From Singulisphaera sp. GP187 (GTDB lineage Bacteria > Planctomycetota > Phycisphaerae > Phycisphaerales > SM1A02): a DNA stretch of 64,000 bases. Below are positions 9,574-19,362 of the stretch, piece by piece (position 1 is the stretch's first letter; every line of letters starts with the position of its first letter). Below the pieces are notes generated by a model, which worked only from the letters and a program-made list of their open reading frames with translations, searched no databases and was not told the origin of the DNA. Where the stretch lies: assembly GCA_945871915.1 (NCBI GenBank), contig CAMBXO010000003.1, forward strand, positions 159,794-223,793, given 5' to 3'. The translations under genes were made by a program, and so were the position numbers.

Positions 9574-10986
9574 ATGAACACGTTCTCCAAGCGTCTGCGA
9601 TTGGGCACAACACTTCTTGGCATCTGGGCACTTGCATGCAGCCACTGCACGACTGCACCACGCAGTCCATCCATCGCACCGACCCCCATCGAGTCATCCG
9701 TAGCGATGGCAACCTTCGAGGAGGTGTGGACCACCATCGATCGCACCGATGTTGATCCTGCGCATCACGGAGTGGATTGGATGGCCGTCAAGGTTGAATT
9801 CATGCCTCGCGTCGCCAACTGCACCACGCGAGAGGAATTGCGAGTGGAGCTCCAACACATGTTGGCTCGCCTTGGTCGAAGTCACTACGGACTGCTGCCC
9901 GCGGAGACTGCAAACTTGTTGCCTGATGGCGACAACAATGATTCGGCCAACCCACAGCGCTCTTCCACGCAACGCGGTTCCACCGGAATGGATGTGCGCG
10001 TTATCGAAGATCAAGTTGTGGTTGTTCGCTTACAGCCCAACGGCCCAGCGGCCCAAGCAGGTGTTCAGTGCGGATGGGTGGTGGAGGAATGTTCGGGGCA
10101 ACCACCGATTCATCAACCAATCAATGCTCCGAGCGGTCAATCCATGTCGCGGTATGTGCGCGATGCGGCGGTTCAGGCCATGACACTCGGTCCCGCTGGC
10201 CAAGAGGAATCGTGGGTTTTCTCCGATCCCGCTGGCACGCTTCACCCCATGACCCTGCAACGAGTTCCAGCAACCGGCACCTCAACGCAATTGGGATTAC
10301 TGCCCACCCTTCGCGTGCATTGCGAAGACCGTTTACTGACACCAACCGAACTTCAGGCTTGCGGTGTCGCGCCCGATCGCCGTCTTGCACTGATTGCATT
10401 CAACATTTGGATGCCCGCGATTGCACTTGCGATCGATGAGGCGGTCGATCGACATCGCTCATGCGATGGAATCATTCTCGACCTGCGAGGAAATCCTGGA
10501 GGTGTTGGTGCCATGGTCATAGGCGTCGCCGGACATTTTTATAACTCCCAAGACAGCCTCGGAACGCTGCGAACGCGAGACACCACGCTGGACTTTAAAG
10601 TGAATCCGCGTCGCAGCACGCCCGATGGTCGCGTGGTTGAACCCATTTCCGCGCCCTTGGTCATTGTGGTGGACTCCATGAGCGCCAGCACCACGGAAAT
10701 TTTTGCCGGCGGTCTGCAATCTCTGCATCGCGCCAGCATCATCGGTCGCACCACGGCGGGTGCGGCGTTGCCAGCCCAAATGAAGATCTTGCCAAGTGGC
10801 GATGGACTTCTTTTCGCCTTTGCCGACTTCACGCGCCCCGATGGAAAGCAAATCGAGGGCATCGGCATCGAGCCCGATGTCACATCGGGGACCACCGTCG
10901 AGAGTTGGCGTGGCTCGGTGGATCCAGATGTGGCCGCTGCTGCCAAAAGAATCGAACAAACACTCGGACACTCTGCACGCCCCTAA
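9574..10986 (+). CDS. S41 family (C-terminal processing) peptidase, lipoprotein-like N-terminus
   Basis: Start trimmed to MNTFSKRLRL..LGIWALACSHC; PDZ-like region, DGIILDLRGNPGG, VDSMSASTTEIFAGGLQ. Confidence 0.85.
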   Translation: MNTFSKRLRLGTTLLGIWALACSHCTTAPRSPSIAPTPIESSVAMATFEEVWTTIDRTDVDPAHHGVDWMAVKVEFMPRVANCTTREELRVELQHMLARLGRSHYGLLPAETANLLPDGDNNDSANPQRSSTQRGSTGMDVRVIEDQVVVVRLQPNGPAAQAGVQCGWVVEECSGQPPIHQPINAPSGQSMSRYVRDAAVQAMTLGPAGQEESWVFSDPAGTLHPMTLQRVPATGTSTQLGLLPTLRVHCEDRLLTPTELQACGVAPDRRLALIAFNIWMPAIALAIDEAVDRHRSCDGIILDLRGNPGGVGAMVIGVAGHFYNSQDSLGTLRTRDTTLDFKVNPRRSTPDGRVVEPISAPLVIVVDSMSASTTEIFAGGLQSLHRASIIGRTTAGAALPAQMKILPSGDGLLFAFADFTRPDGKQIEGIGIEPDVTSGTTVESWRGSVDPDVAAAAKRIEQTLGHSARP

Positions 10987-11015
10987 CCCGCAAGGGGGCT
11001 ATCCTGTCGCCCCTT

Positions 11016-11921
11016 ATGCGAAACACCATTCTTCTCGTTACGGCAGTCGCGCTCTCGTTCACCTTGCATCATTCGGTCGCAGCACAAGGTGATTCCTTTG
11101 GATCAAGTGCCGCAGCAACCGCTCCGCAAGCACAACCTCCATCGAAACCCGCAGGCGTTGGAGCGCCCACCGCTGGTGTTGAACTTCCGCCCGCAACGGA
11201 CATCTTCAAGAGAAGCGTCGAAGCCATTGGTGGCGAGGCCGCCGTCCGCCGCCACACCGCTATGCGAATGAAGGGCGGTCTCAGCGCCACCGGCATGAAG
11301 ACACCGGGCACACTTGAAATTCTGATGCTGGCACCCAACAAGTTCCTGACCACAATCGAACTCCCTGGAATGGGGCCGATGAAGCAGGGCTTTGATGGAA
11401 ATATCGGATGGACCAAGAATTCCATGATGGGCACACAACTGCTCGAAGGAAAAACGCTTGCAGAACTTCGTCGGTCGAGTGACTTCTACAAAGACCTTGA
11501 TCCATCCAAGATGTGGACCACTGCAACAACTTCTGGAATCGTGGACTTTGGTGGAATGCCCTGTTACGAAGTCGCTGTGACCGGAGATTTGGGCGAAGGC
11601 AGTTTGTTTTATGGCGTGTCCGATGGCCTGAACCGAGGCATGCGACTCACCATCGACTCCCCCATGGGAAAGATTCCCGCAACAACCCGCATGGTGGAGT
11701 ACAAGGAATTTGATGGATTGAAGGTGGCCAGCAAAACTGAAATTGAGGCCATGGGCGCTGTCCAAACCATGACGGTTGATTCGATCGACTTTGCACCTCT
11801 CAACGAATCGCTCTTTGATCTTCCGGCGGATGTGCAAGCACTTGTGAAGAACGGCGGCGCAAAGACCACCGGCACCACACCTCCACCCGCCGCACCGGTT
11901 CCTCCACCAACGAAGCCTTGA
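11016..11921 (+). CDS. Secreted hypothetical protein, LolA/outer-membrane lipoprotein-sorting-like
   Basis: Signal peptide MRNTILLVTAVALSFTLHHSVAAQ; beta-rich domain; TATCCT box 10 nt before ATG. Confidence 0.7.
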   Translation: MRNTILLVTAVALSFTLHHSVAAQGDSFGSSAAATAPQAQPPSKPAGVGAPTAGVELPPATDIFKRSVEAIGGEAAVRRHTAMRMKGGLSATGMKTPGTLEILMLAPNKFLTTIELPGMGPMKQGFDGNIGWTKNSMMGTQLLEGKTLAELRRSSDFYKDLDPSKMWTTATTSGIVDFGGMPCYEVAVTGDLGEGSLFYGVSDGLNRGMRLTIDSPMGKIPATTRMVEYKEFDGLKVASKTEIEAMGAVQTMTVDSIDFAPLNESLFDLPADVQALVKNGGAKTTGTTPPPAAPVPPPTKP

Positions 11922-12700
11922 AGAATCGACTGACCGGTGCGGTAACTCGGTTTCTTGCGGCCGCTGCAGGCGCCGTTGCCGTTGCGGCTGCCGAGCCACC
12001 GCCAACCGAACCGCCCGTCGCCGCGAACACAGAAACAACCTCGCAGTCCGTCTGGCAGCGAGCCATCCACGCGACTGGTCCCGTCCATGAAGCTCGTTTC
12101 CTTCGAGTGGAGGGACGCATCACCAGCAATGAGGGAACCACACGCATTCAATTTCTCTCGTCACTTGTGCGACCGCGTCGCTTGGTGATTCGACAAACGC
12201 TTCCAGATCTCCGCGTAATGGAAATGGGTTGTCACGGCGACCTTGGCTGGTTGCGAAGTCCCATTGATGGAACGGTCAAACCCATGGAGGCCACGGCGGT
12301 GGTCGCTGCATCGGCCGGCCTGATCCCCACCAACATGATGTTCGCGCTGGCAGATCGATTTCCCCATCGACAACTGGGCCCCATTGAAATGGATCACGGT
12401 GTGCCATGTCGGCGATTGGAATTGGAGGACCGCGATGGCATCAAGGGGTCCGCATGGTTTGATGAACGCACCGGACAGTTGCGCCGCCTCCGCACGCTCG
12501 ACCGCGATCCACTCAAGCCCGCAACGGAACTCTCGATCGATGCATGGAAGACCCTTGGAACGCTTTCCGTTCCGTGCATCATCACCATTCAAACGGGCAA
12601 CCAGGTCACGCGAAGCGAGATGACAAGCATCAGCCTTGAACCGATTCCAGATTCTGAATTTGCACCGCCCAAAGAATTGCAGGCAATTGCAACAGACTAA
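11918..12700 (+). CDS. Hypothetical secreted protein related to the preceding gene
   Basis: TTG start overlapping the previous stop (TTGA); 260 aa with similar domain layout. Confidence 0.65.
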   Translation: MKNRLTGAVTRFLAAAAGAVAVAAAEPPPTEPPVAANTETTSQSVWQRAIHATGPVHEARFLRVEGRITSNEGTTRIQFLSSLVRPRRLVIRQTLPDLRVMEMGCHGDLGWLRSPIDGTVKPMEATAVVAASAGLIPTNMMFALADRFPHRQLGPIEMDHGVPCRRLELEDRDGIKGSAWFDERTGQLRRLRTLDRDPLKPATELSIDAWKTLGTLSVPCIITIQTGNQVTRSEMTSISLEPIPDSEFAPPKELQAIATD

Positions 12701-12739
12701 TGCGACCGCATGGGTCGCTACCCTCTCCGTTCCTTTCGC

Positions 12740-13696
12740 ATGAACCAGACGCCAGCCATTGCTTTGCATGATGTTTCCAAGCGGTTCGGCGCGACCCATG
12801 CGGTGCGCGGAATTTCGTTCACCGTTGAACGCGGCGGAATCTGCGGGTTCCTTGGCCCCAATGGCGCCGGCAAGAGCACATCGATTCGAATGATCATGAG
12901 CATCATCCTTCCAGATGAGGGCCGCATTGAAGTTCTTGGTGGCAACGCACTCGATGCGAAGGATCGCATCGGCTACTTGCCTGAGGAACGCGGGCTGTAT
13001 CGCACCATGCGCGTCGCTGAGTTCCTTCGATTCATGGCTGCTTTAAAGGGACTGGATCGCGCCACTGCTGACCGCAGAATTGGGGAGTGGCTTGAGCGAT
13101 TGGAATTACCGAGCGTCAGCCGCAAGCGCTGCATGGAACTCAGCAAGGGCATGCAGCAAAAGGTGCAACTGATTGCGTCGGTGGTGCATGAACCCCAGTT
13201 GCTCATTCTGGACGAGCCCTTTAGCGGACTTGATCCGGTGAACACGCGTGTTCTCACACGCGAAATTCTTGGATTACGTGAGCGAGGTGCCACCATTCTC
13301 TTTAGCACGCATCAGATGCGAACCGCCGAAGACCTCTGCGACCGAGTGCTCCTGATTCATCGCGGAGAAAAACTGCTCGACGAAACTTTGCCCTCCATCC
13401 ATCGCCGATTTGATCCACGCACGGTGCTGGCCGAGCCCGCGGGCGATCAGGCAACAGCTCAAGGTGCCATCGCCGCACTCGCGGGTGTTTCGGAATGCGT
13501 TTGGAGCGACGAGGCCCGCGCGCTCATTATTCGAATCGACGATCACGGCGATCCGCAACACGCCATGCAGCAGATGCTTGCGGCCACACCGTTGCGGCGC
13601 ATTGAACTTCGTCGCGTCACGCTCGACGATGTCTTTGTTCGCTTGGTCGGTGGCGATGCCAGCGTGCTGGAAGCACAGGAGGCGAACGGTGACTGA
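12740..13696 (+). CDS. ABC transporter ATP-binding protein (NatA-like)
   Basis: Walker A GPNGAGKST, signature LSKGMQQKVQL, Walker B LLILDEPFSGLDP. Confidence 0.93.
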   Translation: MNQTPAIALHDVSKRFGATHAVRGISFTVERGGICGFLGPNGAGKSTSIRMIMSIILPDEGRIEVLGGNALDAKDRIGYLPEERGLYRTMRVAEFLRFMAALKGLDRATADRRIGEWLERLELPSVSRKRCMELSKGMQQKVQLIASVVHEPQLLILDEPFSGLDPVNTRVLTREILGLRERGATILFSTHQMRTAEDLCDRVLLIHRGEKLLDETLPSIHRRFDPRTVLAEPAGDQATAQGAIAALAGVSECVWSDEARALIIRIDDHGDPQHAMQQMLAATPLRRIELRRVTLDDVFVRLVGGDASVLEAQEANGD

Positions 13697-14978
13697 ATCC
13701 ACTTCCGTTCGACGCACATGCGTTGTGGCGTGGCGCGACTTTCGTCACACCGTGCTCACCAAAGGATTCATCATCGGAGCCCTGGTGCTGCCGGCGATCA
13801 TGTTTCTGGTCATTCCACTCATCCCCATGCTCACGCAGTCCACACCAAAACCACTGGTCGGCCGCGTGGTGGTGATTGATGAGAGAGGCGGGATGGCCAC
13901 GGCCTTTGACCTCGCTCTGCACTCCAAAGAGAGTGCCGCCAAACGAAATCAACGCGATTTCCTTGGCGGACCACTCGAGGTGCAGGTGACTGTGGAACGC
14001 ATGAGTGATCATGCACAAGAGGCCGCACTTCGATCACAAGTCGCCGATGGTGAACTTGTGGCACTGGTCATTGCACAACACGATGACGATGGCGAAAGGG
14101 CTGAAGTGCTGGTGCCCAGTGCCAGCAGCCCGCGGCATACGCGCCATGTGGAGTCGGCCGCCAGAGAAGCCGTGATTCGTTCCCGCACCTTGGACGCCGG
14201 CGAGGATTACGATCGACTTCGTTCGATCATGCGAAACGATCGCGTGGAAGTGTCTCGCATTAGCCCGCGAGGTGAACAGGCCCCAGAATCTGCGGTCATG
14301 CGCATGCTGGTGCCAGGCGGATTCATGATGCTCTTGTGGATCACAATCTTTACGAGCGCCAATAATCTTCTGACGAGCACGATTGAAGAAAAAAGTAGCC
14401 GCGTCATTGAAGTGCTGCTCAGTGCAGTGAACCCACTGGAATTACTGGTCGGAAAGCTGCTCGGACAGGCGGGCGTAAGCCTGGTCATGCTCGCCATGTA
14501 TGGCGGCGTGGGCATTGCAGCCCTCGGCGCAATGGCCATGCTCGATGTGGTTCCTATCTCGCACATTCTTTGGTTCGCCGTGTGGTTCCCCATCGGATAT
14601 TTCATGGTGGCTGCGATCATGGTCAGCGTGGGCAGTGCCGTCACCGAACTGCGCGAAGCGCAATCGCTTATCGCCCCAGTGATGATCGCCCTCATGGTTC
14701 CACTGATGCTCTGGCTTCCCATCATTGAAAACCCAAATGGTCCGCTCGCCACTGCATTCAGTTTCATTCCGCCCGCCTCGCCATTTGTCAATGTGTTGCG
14801 ACTGACAGCCGCCACCGAACCGGTTCCACTCTGGGAAAGCCTGCTTGCAGTCGTGGTTGCCATCGTTTCTGTCATGGTTCTGCTGTGGGCCGGCGCCAGA
14901 ATTTTCCGAGTGGGCGTACTCATGCAAGGCAAGACCCCAACACCACGAGAACTTTTGCGATGGGTGTGGATGCGCTAA
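13689..14978 (+). CDS. ABC transporter permease (NatB-like)
   Basis: In-frame GTG start VTESTSVRRTCVVAWRDFRHTVLTKGF; TIEEKSSRVIEVLLSAVNPLELLVGKLLGQ; 8-nt overlap with the ATPase gene. Confidence 0.9.
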   Translation: MTESTSVRRTCVVAWRDFRHTVLTKGFIIGALVLPAIMFLVIPLIPMLTQSTPKPLVGRVVVIDERGGMATAFDLALHSKESAAKRNQRDFLGGPLEVQVTVERMSDHAQEAALRSQVADGELVALVIAQHDDDGERAEVLVPSASSPRHTRHVESAAREAVIRSRTLDAGEDYDRLRSIMRNDRVEVSRISPRGEQAPESAVMRMLVPGGFMMLLWITIFTSANNLLTSTIEEKSSRVIEVLLSAVNPLELLVGKLLGQAGVSLVMLAMYGGVGIAALGAMAMLDVVPISHILWFAVWFPIGYFMVAAIMVSVGSAVTELREAQSLIAPVMIALMVPLMLWLPIIENPNGPLATAFSFIPPASPFVNVLRLTAATEPVPLWESLLAVVVAIVSVMVLLWAGARIFRVGVLMQGKTPTPRELLRWVWMR

Positions 14979-15014
14979 GCCCGGCGTGCATGCACGCCAG
15001 ATAGGCTGCGTGGC

Positions 15015-16541
15015 GTGTCCAATGAAACGGTCATCATTCTTGGATGGATCGGGGGCGGTGCATTTGCCATCCTGATGCTGTCGCTGATTTGGTGGTCGCT
15101 CTTTGCAGATCGCTCTATGGGAAATCCGCGATGCCCACACTGCTGGCATTCCATGGCGGGGCGTGCAGAACTTCACTCGACAGCGCGTAATGGAGGTAGC
15201 GAACTTCGTCAGACAGTCGCGGACCAACGCACGGCGCCATGGCAATGTTCCGAATGTGGCGGCATCACCAGTGAACATCAGTTATTTAAAACACGTCGCC
15301 GTTGGCGCCACGCTTGCCTTGCCTTGGCAGCGTTGCTTGCGGCAACCCTTTGGTTGCGATCCAACCTCGTCGCTGGCGGCTGGTGCACGGTGACACCCGA
15401 TCGTTTGGTCATTGCGCTTCTTCCGTTCGTTCCCGATGGCACCGAGGCGGCGCATGTGCGTTCTCATTTACGAGATCGCCTTGAAAATGGCTCGCTTTCT
15501 ACCGCCAATGCATTACGAATGATTGACCTCGCGCAGCGTGGCGATGCGCGGACACCTCCCGGAAGCCCGTCGTGGAACGCAACCTACGGCCCGTGGTTGC
15601 ACGCCATCGCGGCACGACTGAGTCGCAGCGGAAGTCCCGACGATGAGCCGCTTCGTCAGGGCGTTCTCCGCCTGCCGCCAACACTTTCGCTGCGAGGATC
15701 AGAAATCTGGTGGGCCGATCAGCCGTGCATTGTCACGGCGTTGGCTCGCGACTGGTGGCCGCAGCCCGTCACTCTGCAATTGCGAGTGCTTCATGTGGAA
15801 GGCATTCCAATGGACCCGGACGTGCTCAAGAATTTGCAAGATTGCAGATGGATTCACAATGCCGATGATCAGTTTGACTCGGGGCTCTCGATCAATCTCG
15901 GAAAGCTTCCAATCGGAGAGCACCACGGCGGCTTACAACTGCAATGGACCGCCGTCGACTCCCCTCGCACGCATGAACCGATCAGTGTTGGCGAATTGAT
16001 CCTTCCGATTCATGTCGATATTCAATCCACGGCGCCTCCATTGACGCCCATAAGCGATGCGGAAATCGATCGCGCCGTGGCCGCATGCTTTGCACCTGGC
16101 CTTCGCATTCGGCCGGGCCATCCGCCTCAATTCGCTTTTTCAACCCGCCAATTTGAAACCAGCAGCACCCACCTTCGCTCGGTTGCGTTTGGCGTGATCG
16201 CACACGCATGCGAAGACGGCGTTCCGCGGCGCACACTGCGAATGTGGTGGCGAGGTGGCGGCGGTGACCGCTCCAGCTCCGGATCGGAGTCGCCTGTCGA
16301 AGATGCTCAGCGTCTCATCACGGCGGACACATCGCCACGGTGGACTCTGCGAATTCAAGGCGATGCAGAGTTGGCACAACGAGCCGCACATGAGCCTGTT
16401 TCTGCAGCCGCCACACATTATTGGGCGGGGTCCATCGAAATTCCACTTCAAGTGGAAGTGGTCAACGCGGCGGAAATGATGCGCCCGTGGATCATGGATC
16501 GCGCACAGGCCCCGACCGAACTCCTTCCACCATCGCGATAA
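15015..16541 (+). CDS. Hypothetical membrane protein with zinc-ribbon-like CPHC/CSEC motif
   Basis: 508 aa; N-terminal TM, PRCPHCWHSMAG...WQCSECGG; TAGGCT box 7 nt before GTG. Confidence 0.7.
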   Translation: MSNETVIILGWIGGGAFAILMLSLIWWSLFADRSMGNPRCPHCWHSMAGRAELHSTARNGGSELRQTVADQRTAPWQCSECGGITSEHQLFKTRRRWRHACLALAALLAATLWLRSNLVAGGWCTVTPDRLVIALLPFVPDGTEAAHVRSHLRDRLENGSLSTANALRMIDLAQRGDARTPPGSPSWNATYGPWLHAIAARLSRSGSPDDEPLRQGVLRLPPTLSLRGSEIWWADQPCIVTALARDWWPQPVTLQLRVLHVEGIPMDPDVLKNLQDCRWIHNADDQFDSGLSINLGKLPIGEHHGGLQLQWTAVDSPRTHEPISVGELILPIHVDIQSTAPPLTPISDAEIDRAVAACFAPGLRIRPGHPPQFAFSTRQFETSSTHLRSVAFGVIAHACEDGVPRRTLRMWWRGGGGDRSSSGSESPVEDAQRLITADTSPRWTLRIQGDAELAQRAAHEPVSAAATHYWAGSIEIPLQVEVVNAAEMMRPWIMDRAQAPTELLPPSR

Positions 16542-16550
16542 CATCGCCGC

Positions 16551-17111
16551 ATGGAAATGAATCTTTGGGCGCCGTGGCGAATGGCGTACATCCGCGGCCT
16601 TGATCAACAGGTCTCTGATGCCGCGGCGGGCGGCGCTGTGGAGGGCCCCACCAATTTCCTTGTGGCGGCGTGGAAAAATCCCAAAAACGATATCGAGAAT
16701 CTGGTGGTGCATCGGGATGCACAGGGGCTTCTTATGTTGAATCGCTATCCCTATTCCAACGGCCATCTCATGGTGGCTCTAGGCGATGCGCGACCGCGCC
16801 TGCTGGATTACTCCGCGGAAGCCCGCTCCCACTTCTGGCATCTTGTTGATCTCGGCGCTGCGGTGGTCGAAGCAAGCATGCATCCGCATGGGCTCAACAT
16901 CGGCGTGAATCAATCACGGGCCGGTGGCGCTGGACTCCCGGAGCATGTGCATGCGCATGTTGTGCCGCGATGGAATGGTGACACCAATTTTATGGCCACC
17001 ATTGCGGGCGCTCGCGTCGTCCCGGAATCACTCGAACATGTTGCGACCCTTTTTCGAACGGCGATGCCGAAGGCTTTGCGTCAAGTCTCCGCCAGTCCAA
17101 GTTCGCCATAG
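16551..17111 (+). CDS. HIT family protein (Ap4A phosphorylase/hydrolase-like)
   Basis: 186 aa; LLMLNRYPYSNGHLMVALGD, LPEHVHAHVVPRWNGDTNF. Confidence 0.92.
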   Translation: MEMNLWAPWRMAYIRGLDQQVSDAAAGGAVEGPTNFLVAAWKNPKNDIENLVVHRDAQGLLMLNRYPYSNGHLMVALGDARPRLLDYSAEARSHFWHLVDLGAAVVEASMHPHGLNIGVNQSRAGGAGLPEHVHAHVVPRWNGDTNFMATIAGARVVPESLEHVATLFRTAMPKALRQVSASPSSP

Positions 17112-17119
17112 AATCACTT

Positions 17120-17365
17120 GTCCGCGACCCCTTGCCCCGTCGGGCGGCGGGCCGACCATGCACTCGAACCGATGCGAACACCCAGGAATCCCTCTTCAAT
17201 GGCTGCGTCGATGATCAAGCCTCACGCCTTGTGCGGAGTGGAAGGTCGGGCACGATGGCCGGGGATCCCACGTTACAGCTGGGGTTCGAGTTTCTTCGTC
17301 GTACCGCGCAGCCATTGGCTGCGTCAGATTTTCTGCCCTCCCGACGGGGCAAGCGGTCGCGGGTT
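17120..17365 (+). ncRNA. Candidate structured RNA (~245 nt) of unrecognised family
   Basis: CCGCGACCcCTTGCCCCGTCGGG (17122-17144) pairs with CCCGACGGGGCAAGcGGTCGCGG (~17341-17363); inner ACTCGAACC/GGTTCGAGT and CAATGGCTGCG/CGCAGCCATTG; TAGAAT 17109-17114 about 7 nt upstream. Strand inferred. Confidence 0.5.
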
Positions 17366-17384
17366 CTTGCTATTCTTCCGCTCC

Positions 17385-17720
17385 ATGATTCGCACTTCCA
17401 CCCTTCTTCTCGTCGTTGCGTTCTGCGTAAGTTGCCGCTCGCAGCCCACCTACTTGCCCAACGGTGATTTGGCACCGGCAACCTCCAAGGACTATGAGAA
17501 GAATGGAATTTACGATGTGAGTTTTGACGCGATCAAGAACAACCCGTCGCCGGAACTCTCAGGCATGAACGAGCGGGATGTTGATATTCAACGAAACCTT
17601 TCGGTGAACACCAATCAATCGACCCGAATGTTTTGGAGCGACCTCGGTCGCATTTGGTTTGCGGATCAACCCAGTCCACTTTCGCCTTATCCAACGATCA
17701 ATACCACTGGCAACCCGTAG
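17385..17720 (+). CDS. Small hypothetical lipoprotein
   Basis: MIRTSTLLLVVAFCVSCRSQP lipobox; TATTCT box 8 nt before ATG. Confidence 0.65.
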   Translation: MIRTSTLLLVVAFCVSCRSQPTYLPNGDLAPATSKDYEKNGIYDVSFDAIKNNPSPELSGMNERDVDIQRNLSVNTNQSTRMFWSDLGRIWFADQPSPLSPYPTINTTGNP

Positions 17721-17748
17721 CGTTTGAACTCACAGCCGGAACCCCACC

Positions 17749-17779
17749 AGACCCGCCATGCAGGCGGGTCTGTTCTTTT
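17749..17779 (+). terminator. Rho-independent terminator
   Basis: AGACCCGCC-atgca-GGCGGGTCT followed by gttctttt. Confidence 0.85.
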
Positions 17780-17844
17780 GCGCCACGCTTTTTCAAAGAT
17801 TCACGTCCATCCGTCGATACTTCACTCCTAGAGTCAACCCTTCG

Positions 17845-19206
17845 ATGGCCCAGACCACTCTTCAATTTTTTCGCAGCGTCATGGCCACCGTAAGCCTTCG
17901 AAACTTTCACCCCAATCGTTTCCCCGTGCTCAGTCGCGCCTCGTATGTACGCGAAATGTTGAGCTGGGCATTCCTTCCGCTCTTTCTCGGTGCGATTGAA
18001 GGCGGGGCACTGGGCGTCGTTGTAAAAAAAGCATTCGCAGCTTCAGGCGTCTCCGCCATGGAACTCAACTTTGCGGTGGCGGTGGTCATCGCAGCGCCGA
18101 ATGTTGCCAACCTCACCAGTTTCGCGTGGGCCGGCCTTGCCCGCGGTCGACGGAAAGTTCCCTATATCGCAACGCTGCAGACCATCACGGCTGCATGCGT
18201 GGCACTGATTGCGGCCATGCCAGAAAATCGCATTGGATTGTGGGGCATCTGTGCCTTGGCCACGCTTGCACGCATCACATGGACTGGCGTCATCACGTTG
18301 CGTGCATCGGTGTGGCGTGCCAACTACCCGCGTGAAGTGCGAGCCCGTATTGCAGGCAACATGGCAACGGTGCAAGCGCTGGTGCTTGCGTTGAGTGGTT
18401 GGATTCTTGGCATGGGCATGGATATTTCACCCAGCAGTTTCCACATTCTCTTTCCCGCGCTGGCCCTCGTTGGCATCGTGGGAAATATTGTGTGGCGAGG
18501 CGTGCCGGTGCGTGGCGAGGACCGCACGCTTCGAACTGAAGCCGCGGACGTGGCCACTTCGTCACGCATCGATCCTGTGCGAATGATTCGCGTGCTTCAG
18601 GATGATGGTCCGTATGCAAAGTTCATGATGTGGATGACGGTCTTCGGTCTAGGCAATCTCATGATCGGTGCTCCACAGGCCATCATGCTTGAAGACGAAA
18701 TGCATGCCACCTACACCCAAGGCATTCTCGCAACCACCATCATCCCGCTTCTGGTCATGCCGCTGGCTATTCCTTTTTGGGCCCGCCACCTCGACCGCAG
18801 TCATGTGGTGGACTTTCGGTCGCACCACGCGTGGAGTTTTGTCGCCGCCACAGCCTTGTTGTTTTTCGCCGCGCTCGCACAATCCATGCCGCTCTACTAC
18901 ATCGCTGGCGCCATGCTTGGCATCGGATTTGCCGGCGGAAGTCTTGCGTGGAATATCGGTCACCAAGATTTTGCACCACCCGAACGGGATGCCGATTACA
19001 TGGCGGTGCATGTCACCCTGAATGGCTTGCGAGGCTTGGTCGCCCCTTTTCTTGCGGTGGCGTTGTATGAATCGCTCAAGGCATGGGACTTGGCACCGTG
19101 GACCTTTGGGGTGTGCACCATTGTGAATGCCATCGGTGCATGGGGGTTTGTGGCCATGCGACGCCAGAGGCGGCATCGGCGAACCACGCTCGTCGCCACC
19201 ACCTGA
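17845..19206 (+). CDS. MFS transporter
   Basis: Multiple TM helices; ORF start at 17758 lies inside a terminator, so trimmed to MAQTTLQFF (or MATVSLRNF at 17881). Confidence 0.82.
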   Translation: MAQTTLQFFRSVMATVSLRNFHPNRFPVLSRASYVREMLSWAFLPLFLGAIEGGALGVVVKKAFAASGVSAMELNFAVAVVIAAPNVANLTSFAWAGLARGRRKVPYIATLQTITAACVALIAAMPENRIGLWGICALATLARITWTGVITLRASVWRANYPREVRARIAGNMATVQALVLALSGWILGMGMDISPSSFHILFPALALVGIVGNIVWRGVPVRGEDRTLRTEAADVATSSRIDPVRMIRVLQDDGPYAKFMMWMTVFGLGNLMIGAPQAIMLEDEMHATYTQGILATTIIPLLVMPLAIPFWARHLDRSHVVDFRSHHAWSFVAATALLFFAALAQSMPLYYIAGAMLGIGFAGGSLAWNIGHQDFAPPERDADYMAVHVTLNGLRGLVAPFLAVALYESLKAWDLAPWTFGVCTIVNAIGAWGFVAMRRQRRHRRTTLVATT

Positions 19207-19250
19207 AGAACGCAACCCCTTGGTTGACCCGTGATTTTCGCTACCATGCT

Positions 19251-19332
19251 CGGCCCGGCATTTCAAACGCCGGTGCCGTGAACACGTGTTCACGCACACT
19301 GTCCTAGCCGTTCCGGCGCTTTCGCTCCGGCG
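19251..19332 (+). promoter_or_regulatory. rpsA leader with three consecutive hairpins
   Basis: CGGCCCGGC..GCCGGtGCCG; perfect 18-bp palindrome CGTGAACACGTGTTCACG (19277-19294); GCCGttCCGG..CCGGCGGC. Putative -10 TACCAT at 19242-19247. Confidence 0.55.
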
Positions 19333-19362
19333 GCGCAACTCGCACCCCTCATTCACACCCAT

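Noticed and set aside
14442-15278. 278-aa minus ORF
   Set aside because: Shadow of the ABC permease gene; no domain signals.
17120-17365. Assignment of the structured RNA to RNase P, tmRNA, 4.5S or 6S
   Set aside because: Lacks GAGGAAAGTCC, tmRNA tag/acceptor features and the SRP GGAAGG-AGCAGC tetraloop region; about 245 nt is long for 6S. Left unassigned.
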